Assembly (NCBI GenBank): GCA_031285525.1
Contig: JAITWB010000116.1
Coordinates: forward strand, 1 to 6,251
Direction: 5' to 3'
Length of the DNA: 6,251 nucleotides
From: Spirochaetaceae bacterium
GTDB taxonomy: Bacteria > Spirochaetota > Spirochaetia > Treponematales > Treponemataceae
Shown here: one piece after another, positions 1 to 5,533 of the stretch
Numbering within the stretch: position 1 is the stretch's first letter
How the letters are laid out: every line of letters begins with the position of its first letter
Program-made: the position numbers and the translations under genes
The notes under the pieces: generated by a model
What the model saw: only the letters and a program-made list of their open reading frames with translations
Told to the model about the DNA's origin: nothing
Databases searched by the model: none

Positions 1-363
1 ATAAACCAGCTCGACCAGTTCTGGAACCCCAAATACGAGAGAACCCCGGAAAACCTTGCCGCAGCCTTTCAGGAAACGGCGGTCAAAATACTGGTGAGCC
101 GCCTGCTCAGAGCTGTAGAAGACACAGGCCTTACCACCATCGTTGCCGGAGGCGGCGTAGCGGCAAATTCCCGGCTCCGGGCAATGCTCGCAGAACGGAC
201 AGAACTCAACTGCATATTCCCGCCCCTCAGACTCTGCACCGACAACGGAGCCATGATCGCAGGACTCGGCTATCGCTATCTGCAGCGGGGCGAAAGAAGC
301 CCCTGGACAGAAACAGCCTCAGCCAGGGTAAGCGGATTCAAACGAGGGAGGAAAGAGAAGTGA
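1..363 (+). CDS. tsaD: TsaD, tRNA N6-adenosine threonylcarbamoyltransferase, C-terminal part (5' end outside window)
   Basis: The reading frame is open from base 1 and ends at TGA 361-363, giving the last 120 residues; the window edge removes the N-terminal two thirds. TsaD (Gcp/YgjD) transfers the threonylcarbamoyl group from TC-AMP to A37 of ANN-decoding tRNAs, working in the cytoplasm with TsaB and TsaE. Visible family signatures are the helix FQETAVKIL at about 23-31, the nucleotide-binding glycine motif IVAGGGVAANSRLR at about 47-60, and FPPLRLCTDNGAMIAG at about 73-88. The Asp of CTDNGAMIA (about 81) corresponds to the conserved metal ligand of the family. The extreme C-terminus is basic (SGFKRGRKEK), as is common for a variable tail. 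An internal GTG at 94 is not the start, because family homology continues upstream of it. The gene converges on the metallophosphoesterase gene. Identification is firm from recognised motifs. Confidence 0.96.
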   Translation: MNQLDQFWNPKYERTPENLAAAFQETAVKILVSRLLRAVEDTGLTTIVAGGGVAANSRLRAMLAERTELNCIFPPLRLCTDNGAMIAGLGYRYLQRGERSPWTETASARVSGFKRGRKEK

Positions 364-365
364 AA

Positions 366-418
366 AAAGAGAAGGGAAAAAGTAGAAAAGATAAGAAAGT
401 CCCTTTTCCCTTCTCTTT
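366..418. terminator. 15-bp perfect inverted repeat between convergent genes, possible bidirectional terminator
   Basis: Arms at 366-380 (AAAGAGAAGGGAAAA) and 404-418 (its exact reverse complement) enclose a 23-nt loop. The repeat starts 3 bp after the tsaD stop and lies about 40 bp past the stop of the minus-strand phosphatase gene. Read on the minus strand, the hairpin runs directly into extra T residues (a run of six Ts including the stem end), as in a factor-independent terminator. Read on the plus strand it is followed by pyrimidine-rich sequence. Only 5 of 15 pairs are G-C, so the hairpin is weak for a terminator. The arms are homopurine and homopyrimidine, so the repeat may have arisen from the low-complexity tract. 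Confidence 0.5.
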
Positions 419-454
419 CCTATTTTCTCTTTCCTATTTTCTCTTTTCTCTTTT
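413..454. repeat. Heptamer-based tandem repeat in a polypyrimidine tract
   Basis: Six consecutive 7-bp units occur: CTCTTTC, CTATTTT, CTCTTTC, CTATTTT, CTCTTTT, CTCTTTT. Units 1-4 form two perfect copies of a 14-mer (413-426 and 427-440). The tract is all C and T from 401 to 458 except for A at 422 and 436. The sequence just before it (362-399) is almost all purine. It ends one base before the phosphatase stop codon. Its function is unknown; variable-number slippage or unusual DNA structure is plausible. Confidence 0.85.
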
Positions 455-459
455 CTCCA

Positions 460-1302
460 TTACTTCACCGTTAGAAATTCGTAGTCCATACCCTTTTCCG
501 TAATAGAGACCCGGCAATATGTTCCGCTTTTCTTGAAATCTTCCAGTGTTATGTACTGTACTCCGCCTGCTTCACGGAGTATCCGGGTATGGACATGCCC
601 CATGAACATGGCAGTACAGCGTCCGTCGAGCATCGACAGTACCCGATCTCGCTCTCTCAGATCTGCAAGCTGGTGGATGTTGTTACCCTTTTGGACAAAT
701 AAGTTGCAATGGGTAAACACGAAGACATACTTTTTAGCGGTAGACAGCTGTGTCTCAAGCCAATCAAGCTGTTTGGCGCCGAGCACCGCATTTGCCGTAT
801 CGAGCATTAGTAAGGTGGTTGAGCCTGAATCGATCCGGTAGGTAGAAGAACCGATTAACTCATTCCAGTGCTTCCAATTACCAAAAAAGATATCGTGGTT
901 TCCGATCACCGGATAGCAGGGTACGCCAAAACCTTCGGCAATAGAGATAAAGGTCTCCAGTTCCTGCCGATTTCCTGACTGGGTGATATCTCCGGTGACA
1001 ACGGCAAAGGAATCGCCCATTTCTTTTATCCTATTCCCGATATCCTCAAATCGGTTCGTATTGGTATCGGTGATATGGATATCCGAAACCACCAGGAATG
1101 AGTAGGGAACTGTTACAGGCGGAGCGTCTTCGGTTTTACCGGGAAACGCTGGAATATTCCATGGGGTTTCCCTGTTCTGAAAGTCATGGGAAGCAAATAC
1201 CCCCAGCAAGTCGTTGGAACATCCGGTAAAAAAAAGCAGCAGCGCCGTCGCACACAAACCGGAACGATACCATTTCTTCAGGAGATTGATTACAGATTGA
1301 AT
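460..1302 (-). CDS. Lipoprotein metallophosphoesterase (calcineurin-like), probable ATT start
   Basis: This is a predicted envelope-anchored phosphatase or phosphodiesterase of the calcineurin-like family; its substrate cannot be told. Numbering from the proposed start (280 residues), the metal-binding motifs are in the usual order: SDIH (D74, H76), TGD (D105), GNHD (134-137), FTHC (H198) and MGHVH (H236, H238). The N-terminus has a basic patch (KKWYR), a hydrophobic stretch, and the lipobox FTGC with Cys28, so a lipid-anchored periplasmic protein is likely. The frame is open far upstream to an ATG at 1545, but that start would overlap the upstream gene by 256 bp and bury the signal peptide at residue 100. 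No ATG, GTG or TTG lies between 1545 and the signal peptide. ATT at 1302-1300 follows AGGAGG by 6 nt and gives a normal lipoprotein leader. CTG at 1281 or TTG at 1257 are possible but lack a good ribosome site. It overlaps the upstream barrel gene by 13 bp, implying coupling. Confidence 0.85.
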   Translation of the reverse strand: MQSVINLLKKWYRSGLCATALLLFFTGCSNDLLGVFASHDFQNRETPWNIPAFPGKTEDAPPVTVPYSFLVVSDIHITDTNTNRFEDIGNRIKEMGDSFAVVTGDITQSGNRQELETFISIAEGFGVPCYPVIGNHDIFFGNWKHWNELIGSSTYRIDSGSTTLLMLDTANAVLGAKQLDWLETQLSTAKKYVFVFTHCNLFVQKGNNIHQLADLRERDRVLSMLDGRCTAMFMGHVHTRILREAGGVQYITLEDFKKSGTYCRVSITEKGMDYEFLTVK

Positions 1303-1994
1303 ACCACACCTCCTGTAAGGACTCCGCCGTAGGGAGTTGCAGAGAGACCGATAGAACCTGTCTGATAGAGCGAAATCCCGCTGACAATGGTAATATGACG
1401 GGACACTTTGACGGAGAACTGCGCCCGGAGACGATAAAATCCTGTGGTCAATGCGAAATAATCGTGAAAATTGGATACAGAGAGACGAAAATTCACCAAT
1501 TCTGATACGTAGGGATTTACATAGGCAAGAACCAGCAGACTGCACTCCATCGGCAGCCGGATATTATCATAGAAGGGTACACGCAAACTACATCCGGCAG
1601 CGAATCCCCCGTATTTGAACCGGATCGCCGCTGAGGAAATAATTGAATGATTTTTTGATTTATACGCCTCAAAAGCATTAAACAAATATGCCGCAGAAAG
1701 GCTTACATCAACCGGAATCGGCAGATATACCCCAACACGAGCAAAACAATTACAGTTAGATACCCCAACCCTTCCCAGAGATAAACCTCCCTGGATAAAA
1801 AACCTCTGATTGAATACAGCCGCTCCCTGGGCGCCGACATTCCAGCAGTATCCAAAACTTCTGTTTACTTCAGGCTTGAAAACGATTTCCCCAAAAGCAT
1901 CTGTTATCCGTATCTCCATTGCGGATAATCGATTGCCTAAAAGGAAAAAAAGCGCAACAAACAGAAGTACTCCTCCAATACTTCTCCTCTTCAA
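1290..1994 (-). CDS. Exported beta-barrel-like outer-membrane protein, 234 aa, unrecognised family
   Basis: I do not recognise a specific family. The N-terminus (MKRRSIGGVL...) is a clear signal peptide: basic n-region, hydrophobic core at about 8-20, and a probable cleavage after LSA at residue 25. The mature part is a succession of short alternating hydrophobic stretches with many Gly, Phe and Tyr (for example FFIQGGLSLGRVGV, FARVGVYLPI, AAIRFKYGGFAAG, FYRLRAQFSVKV, and HITIVSGISLY near the end), the pattern of an outer-membrane beta-barrel. Five cysteines (50, 81, 83, 135, 151) are unusual for such a protein. The start is TTG at 1994-1992, preceded by AGAGGAG (2004-2010) with 9-nt spacing; no ATG gives a complete signal peptide. 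It is first in a two-gene unit with the lipoprotein phosphatase, whose ribosome site lies in its last codons. A soluble periplasmic beta-sandwich is the alternative. Confidence 0.8.
   Translation of the reverse strand: MKRRSIGGVLLFVALFFLLGNRLSAMEIRITDAFGEIVFKPEVNRSFGYCWNVGAQGAAVFNQRFFIQGGLSLGRVGVSNCNCFARVGVYLPIPVDVSLSAAYLFNAFEAYKSKNHSIISSAAIRFKYGGFAAGCSLRVPFYDNIRLPMECSLLVLAYVNPYVSELVNFRLSVSNFHDYFALTTGFYRLRAQFSVKVSRHITIVSGISLYQTGSIGLSATPYGGVLTGGVVFNL
1309..1314 (-). promoter_or_regulatory. Ribosome binding site AGGAGG that decides the phosphatase start
   Basis: On the minus strand AGGAGG is followed by TGTGGT and then ATT. It sits inside the last codons of the upstream barrel gene (ACA GGA GGT, encoding Thr-Gly-Gly). 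The 6-nt spacing fits ATT at 1302. The spacing to the next candidate, CTG at 1281, is 27 nt, which is too long. Confidence 0.65.
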
Positions 1995-2019
1995 TGCGAT
2001 AAGCTCCTCTACTTAGAAT

Positions 2020-2047
2020 AGTATATGCATAAAACTACACTAATCAA
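2020..2047 (-). promoter_or_regulatory. Sigma70-like promoter for the barrel/phosphatase unit
   Basis: On the minus strand TTGATT (2047-2042) and TATACT (2025-2020) are separated by 16 bp, matching 4/6 and 5/6 of the consensus. Transcription would begin near 2013, leaving a leader of about 20 nt that holds the AGAGGAG ribosome site. Read from base pattern only. Confidence 0.55.
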
Positions 2048-2104
2048 TAAACCCAAGGATTTATGTGTACTTTTATTAGGTATATTACATTGTGACAAAA
2101 CAGA

Positions 2105-2133
2105 TTGAAGGATAGACTATTTCATGCTACACT
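2105..2133 (+). promoter_or_regulatory. Sigma70-like promoter for the thrH/mgtC unit
   Basis: TTGAAG (2105-2110) and TACACT (2128-2133) are 17 bp apart, each matching 4/6 of the consensus. Transcription would begin near 2140, giving a leader of about 57 nt before the thrH start at 2197. The rest of the 1995-2196 divergent region is AT-rich; I see no clear operator, riboswitch or attenuator in it. Confidence 0.4.
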
Positions 2134-2196
2134 TTCTTTAGACGTTCTTTGAATGGACACATGCAAGGAAATATAACACAACAAACGGGAGCTGAT

Positions 2197-2802
2197 ATGT
2201 ATATAGTATGCCTTGATCTGGAAGGGGTTCTGGTACCGGAAATCTGGATAGCCTTTGCGAAAGAAACGGGGATAAAGGAGTTGGAGCTGACCACCAGGGA
2301 CATTCCCGACTACGATGTGCTGATGAAAAAACGGATCGGAATACTCAAAGAACATGGGCTGGGAATCGCAGACATCAAAAAAACCATAGCGGGTATAGAT
2401 CCCCTCCCCGGTGCACGGGAGTTCCTCGACGAACTGCGCTCCCTCACACAGGTCATCATCCTCTCGGACACCTTTACCCAGTTTGCAGCTCCTTTAATGG
2501 AAAAACTCAACCTTCCCACCATCTTCTGCAATAGCCTTGAGATAGACAGCTCAGGAATGGTCACCGGATATACCCTCCGCCAAAAGAACGGAAAATACCA
2601 CGCCGTAGGAGCTTTTCAGTCCATCGGCTATCAGGTCATCGCCTCAGGAGACTCCTTTAACGATCTGGAAATGATCCGCAGGGCGGAAAAGGGCTTTCTC
2701 TTCCGGCCGCCCCAACACATAGCCGACGACAACCCCCAGTTTCCGGCGTTTACGGAATATAACGATTTACTGGAAGCGGTACGTCCCTTTCTTGCGCCCT
2801 AA
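2197..2802 (+). CDS. thrH: ThrH, phosphoserine phosphatase / homoserine phosphotransferase
   Basis: ThrH is a cytoplasmic HAD-superfamily enzyme. In Pseudomonas it dephosphorylates phosphoserine and can pass the phosphate to homoserine, giving O-phosphohomoserine for threonine synthesis. This 201-residue protein is close to the usual length of about 205. It carries the family's N-terminal signature CLDLEGVLVPEIWIAFA, with HAD motif I at D7 and E9, followed by TTRDIPDYDVLM (32-43). Motif II is ILSDTF (S90, D91), the motif III lysine lies in LRQKNGK (127-133), and motif IV is GDSFND (151-156). ATG at 2197 is chosen because GGGAG lies 5 nt upstream and the protein then begins exactly where ThrH proteins do; a TTG at 2149 would add 16 unrelated residues. 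It is followed after 5 bp by the mgtC-family gene. Assignment is by strong recalled similarity to Pseudomonas ThrH. Confidence 0.93.
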   Translation: MYIVCLDLEGVLVPEIWIAFAKETGIKELELTTRDIPDYDVLMKKRIGILKEHGLGIADIKKTIAGIDPLPGAREFLDELRSLTQVIILSDTFTQFAAPLMEKLNLPTIFCNSLEIDSSGMVTGYTLRQKNGKYHAVGAFQSIGYQVIASGDSFNDLEMIRRAEKGFLFRPPQHIADDNPQFPAFTEYNDLLEAVRPFLAP

Positions 2803-2807
2803 CCTGT

Positions 2808-3530
2808 ATGGAAGAACTGAAGGCTCTTTTTACCGATCCGATTAGTATCCGCCAGCTCACCATGGCAAATGCGCTCTTGCGGATACTCCTTTCGTTCCTT
2901 GCAGGCTTCATCATCGGATTTGTCCGGGAAAAACGAAGACAGCCTGCAGGATTGAGAACCCATATACTCATCAGTGTCGCTTCCACCTTGATCATGATAG
3001 TCTCCATCACCATCGCTTCAAACACCGACTCTGACGGCTCCCGTATCGCCTCACAGGTGGTATCTGGGATAGGATTTCTCGGAGCGGGAGTCATAATCAA
3101 ACAGGGAATTAACATACGGGGACTGACATCGGCGGCGGCAATATGGGCGATCTCCGCCATAGGGCTAGCCATAGGACTGGGGATGTATATTCCGGCCTTC
3201 ACAGTACTGGCAATATTCGTGCTGGTTCTCATCTTTATCGAAGGCTTTGAAAAACGCCACATGCCCTCCAAGCGGATACGCCAGATCGGACTCCAATACA
3301 ACACGGGAGGTCAGGATATCCAAAAGATAATAGAATCCCTCAAATCAGTGGATATCATCGTCACCGAATACGACCTAAGTACCTCCCTCTCCACCGGAAA
3401 AACCTCAATACAGCTCCTCGTATCCTGCCGGGAAATGCCCAGCGCAACACGGCTCGCAACAATCTTCGGAGAAGCAGGGGGGCTGGAAAAGCTTAAAATT
3501 ATTTCGGCTCCGGATAAGTTTGGGAATTAA
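2808..3530 (+). CDS. MgtC/SapB family inner-membrane protein, 240 aa
   Basis: The protein is a clear member of the MgtC/SapB family, linked in other bacteria to growth in low magnesium and to control of the F1Fo ATPase; its exact job here is unknown. Membrane segments are visible at about 22-38, 52-70, 83-99, 107-125 and 128-146. The signature residues are present: R40-E41, PAGLRTH (46-52), SRIASQVVSGIGFLGAGVI (78-96) and IRGLTSAAAIWAISAIGLAIGLG (103-125). Residues from about 150 on form a soluble C-terminal domain of mixed alpha/beta pattern (QDIQKIIESL, VDIIVTEYDL, TSIQLLVSC), as in long MgtC proteins with an ACT-like tail. The start ATG lies 5 bp after the thrH stop, with no clear ribosome site, so translation is probably coupled to thrH. 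The stop is 5 bp from the stop of the convergent DUF554 gene. Confidence 0.9.
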   Translation: MEELKALFTDPISIRQLTMANALLRILLSFLAGFIIGFVREKRRQPAGLRTHILISVASTLIMIVSITIASNTDSDGSRIASQVVSGIGFLGAGVIIKQGINIRGLTSAAAIWAISAIGLAIGLGMYIPAFTVLAIFVLVLIFIEGFEKRHMPSKRIRQIGLQYNTGGQDIQKIIESLKSVDIIVTEYDLSTSLSTGKTSIQLLVSCREMPSATRLATIFGEAGGLEKLKIISAPDKFGN

Positions 3531-3549
3531 ACCCTTTAGAATAATCCGG
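3510..3549. terminator. Weak inverted repeat across the convergent mgtC/DUF554 stops
   Basis: CCGGAT (3510-3515) pairs with ATCCGG (3544-3549), and GGG (3522-3524) can pair with CCC (3532-3534) inside the loop. It spans both stop codons, so it could act as a shared terminator. There is no T-run after either side, so the case is weak. Confidence 0.25.
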
Positions 3550-4297
3550 TTACCCAAGGCGACGCAAGCACGAATAGTACCACCAAAAGCATTGCAGGGA
3601 GATAATTCGCCGTTTTGAGCTTGGTTATGCCCAGCAGGTTAAAGCCTATCATCACGATGAGCGCTCCCCCTACTCCGGTCAGTTCTGCAATAAGGGTTTC
3701 GGAGACAAAATTCCGCAAAAATCCTGCAGCCAGTGTGAGCAGTCCCTGATACACCAGTATCGAAACCGCAGAAAACGCCGTTCCTACTCCCATGGCAGCG
3801 CCGAAGACGACAGCCATAAAACCGTCCAGTACCGACTTGGTTAGTATAGTGGAGTAGTCCCCATCGATTCCCGCCTGGAAAGAGCCGACGATAGACATCG
3901 CTCCCACGCAAAAGAGTACCGATGCGTTGAGAAAGGCATAGGCAAAGGAAGGCTTGGAGGAATACTGAGGATTCTGCTCCGTATTGGGGGTTGCAGAAGC
4001 ATCGCCGGAGGTGAGTTTTTGCTTTCTGTAGAGATACCGTTCAAGAGCCTTACCCAAGAGGGTAATCTTGCCCTCAATATCCCACCAAGAACCGAGGATT
4101 CCGCCGAGAATAAGGGAGAGTACCAAAAAGATAACATTTTCGTATTTGAAGGCCATCTGCATTCCCAGCACCAGAGTTGCAACCCCGGCGCCGGAACGCA
4201 CGACCTGTGAAAAATCTTCGGTTATGCGGCGCGAGAACAGAAGACCTGCCAACGCGCCGATAATAACCGCAGCGCAATTAATAAAAACAGCAATCAT
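3536..4297 (-). CDS. DUF554 family integral membrane protein, 253 aa
   Basis: The protein belongs to the DUF554 family (Bacillus YdfK, E. coli YqgA type), multi-pass inner-membrane proteins of unknown function. Recognisable features are the N-terminal segment with NCAAVIIGALAGLL (7-20), and the strongly conserved block VLFCVGAMSIVGSFQAGIDGDYST (127-150) followed by KSVLDGFMAVVFGAAMGVGTAFSA (154-177). GVGGALIVMIGFNLLGI (208-224) and a last hydrophobic segment (233-246) complete it. About seven membrane segments are apparent. A hydrophilic stretch (about 84-118, rich in K, S, N, Q) separates the two halves and is probably a loop. The length is a little above the usual 220-250. ATG 4297-4295 follows the stop codon of the upstream barrel gene with no gap (TAAATG) and has only a weak CGGG before it, so reinitiation or coupling is likely. 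It is last in a minus-strand unit and converges on mgtC. Confidence 0.9.
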   Translation of the reverse strand: MIAVFINCAAVIIGALAGLLFSRRITEDFSQVVRSGAGVATLVLGMQMAFKYENVIFLVLSLILGGILGSWWDIEGKITLLGKALERYLYRKQKLTSGDASATPNTEQNPQYSSKPSFAYAFLNASVLFCVGAMSIVGSFQAGIDGDYSTILTKSVLDGFMAVVFGAAMGVGTAFSAVSILVYQGLLTLAAGFLRNFVSETLIAELTGVGGALIVMIGFNLLGITKLKTANYLPAMLLVVLFVLASPWVTGLF

Positions 4298-5530
4298 TTA
4301 GAACCCGAGACGGAACCCCACAGCAACGTCCAAGCCGCTTGCCTTGAACATACCAACAAAATCCTGAGACTGCAACGTAGCCTTTACATTGAGCTGGAGA
4401 ACCCTGAGATTCAACATAAAGCCGAGCTGTGTCTTCCAGAGCAGTTCCTTGTACCCGATGCCTAAATCAAGACTGAACACCCTGAGGACATTCATCTGAG
4501 CCAGAACCCCTGCACCGAAAACCGGCTTGCCGTACACGGTAAAGAAGGACAGCGCAATATTCGGCCTCAGAACAAGGAAGTTGCTCTTTAGGGGCCTAAA
4601 CAGCGCATAGACATCGAAGGTCATGGGACGGAAGACCTTCTGCGCAGCCTCTTCGGAATACTCCAACTCCATATTCCCAAAGTCGGGTAACTCGGGAATC
4701 TCAAAACTGCCGTTGATGAGCTGATCCAGTGCATTTTCCATCTCGATATTGACCAGTTCCGTGCTAAACCCTATCTTTTTATTCAACACAGCGGGAACGA
4801 TGGGGATACTGTCTACTGACAAACCCAAGTCAAGAATGGGGAACAACGCATATTCTACATCCAATGAAAGGTCAAAACCCTTTCCTTCCAGAAACGTATT
4901 CAGGTTAGAGACGTCATAAGTAAAGGAACCCTCATTCGAAAGGGCGACCGGGGCATAGATGTTAAGATTCGTATCCGCCTTAATCGAGATATTCCCTTCA
5001 TCGGTGGTGGTCAACTCATAGGAGACATCCGACTTGGGTATATATACCAAAGGAATATACATAGCAGGAGATACCTTGAATTTTAACCGTCCAACTTCCG
5101 CCGAAACATACAGTCCCGCATCAGCGAAAGCGTTCCCGCCCAATGCAACAGCATCGCCGGAAATGGTTCCCGCCTTGAGATTGTCTTCATTAAACATCAG
5201 ATCAAAGAGGGGCTTCTCCAGTCCTCCGTATATCGAAGTCTTGGCTCCTGCAAAAAATCCGACACCGACTTTCGAACCGAAGTTGATATTTATGACCGCA
5301 TGGGCATCTGCAGCGGCGCTGAGTTTGAACCCATTCTTCGCCATCTTGTTGAGGTCAATGACCAGCGTATCCTGAAAGATCTCCCCAATGGACAAATAGT
5401 TGTTTGCCAGTCCAACGTCCACATCGGCGCCGAGTTCAAAGTAGCGGAAGGGTTTTTGCTGTCCCCATGTCTGACCCCAGAGGGAACCAACGCTTACCAG
5501 CAGTAACAGGGTGTATACAATCTTTTTCAT
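4298..5530 (-). CDS. Predicted outer-membrane beta-barrel protein, 410 aa, unrecognised family
   Basis: I do not recognise a named family. MKKIVYTLLLLVSVGSLWG is a signal peptide, with cleavage probably between residues 19 and 24. The mature chain shows amphipathic beta strands rich in Gly and aromatic residues. Examples are YFELGADVDVGLAN (30-43), INFGSKVGVGFFAGAKTSIYGG (82-103), FADAGLYVSAEVGRLKFKVSPAMYI (135-159), and the whole 303-410 region. The chain ends in DVAVGFRLGF; a final Phe after alternating hydrophobic residues is the usual signal for the barrel-assembly machinery. A central section (about 170-300) is polar and acidic and may form a long loop or plug. No cysteine is present. 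ATG at 5530 is preceded by GGAGGT with 9-nt spacing, inside the last codons of the upstream gene. It sits between an uncharacterised gene and the DUF554 gene, with gaps of 3 and 0 bp. Barrel topology is inferred from pattern, not homology. Confidence 0.85.
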   Translation of the reverse strand: MKKIVYTLLLLVSVGSLWGQTWGQQKPFRYFELGADVDVGLANNYLSIGEIFQDTLVIDLNKMAKNGFKLSAAADAHAVININFGSKVGVGFFAGAKTSIYGGLEKPLFDLMFNEDNLKAGTISGDAVALGGNAFADAGLYVSAEVGRLKFKVSPAMYIPLVYIPKSDVSYELTTTDEGNISIKADTNLNIYAPVALSNEGSFTYDVSNLNTFLEGKGFDLSLDVEYALFPILDLGLSVDSIPIVPAVLNKKIGFSTELVNIEMENALDQLINGSFEIPELPDFGNMELEYSEEAAQKVFRPMTFDVYALFRPLKSNFLVLRPNIALSFFTVYGKPVFGAGVLAQMNVLRVFSLDLGIGYKELLWKTQLGFMLNLRVLQLNVKATLQSQDFVGMFKASGLDVAVGFRLGF

Positions 5531-5533
5531 AAG

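Noticed and set aside
533..841. 102-residue plus-strand open frame opposite the phosphatase
   Set aside because: It lies opposite the conserved catalytic motifs and has no recognisable content or ribosome site.
1285..1310. Programmed frameshift fusing the barrel protein to the phosphatase
   Set aside because: No slippery heptamer is visible before the barrel stop codon. The phosphatase has its own signal peptide, which would be misplaced in a fusion.
1303..1545. Extended N-terminus of the phosphatase from ATG 1545
   Set aside because: It would overlap the barrel gene by 256 bp. Its sequence is rich in Arg, Ser and Cys and looks like an out-of-frame shadow, and it would bury a good lipoprotein signal peptide at residue 100.
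2024..2031. 8-bp palindrome TATGCATA near the barrel promoter as an operator
   Set aside because: It is short and AT-rich, overlaps the -10 element, and has no second copy; it is expected by chance.
1290..2148. Possible horizontally acquired segment because the barrel gene looks more AT-rich than its neighbours
   Set aside because: The difference is slight by eye and was not computed. No repeats, integrase or tRNA border it, and a promoter region naturally lowers GC.
2149..2196. Earlier TTG start for ThrH
   Set aside because: It adds 16 residues not found in ThrH proteins, while ATG 2197 has a well-placed ribosome site.
2750..3304. 184-residue open frame on the minus strand opposite mgtC
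   Set aside because: It is rich in Met, Ile, Ser and Pro with no family resemblance and lies opposite a clear MgtC gene; it is a shadow frame.
3841..4182. Open frames of 113 and 90 residues within the DUF554 gene in other frames
   Set aside because: Their compositions are dominated by Arg, Ser, Pro and Trp, and the DUF554 frame has unmistakable family motifs.
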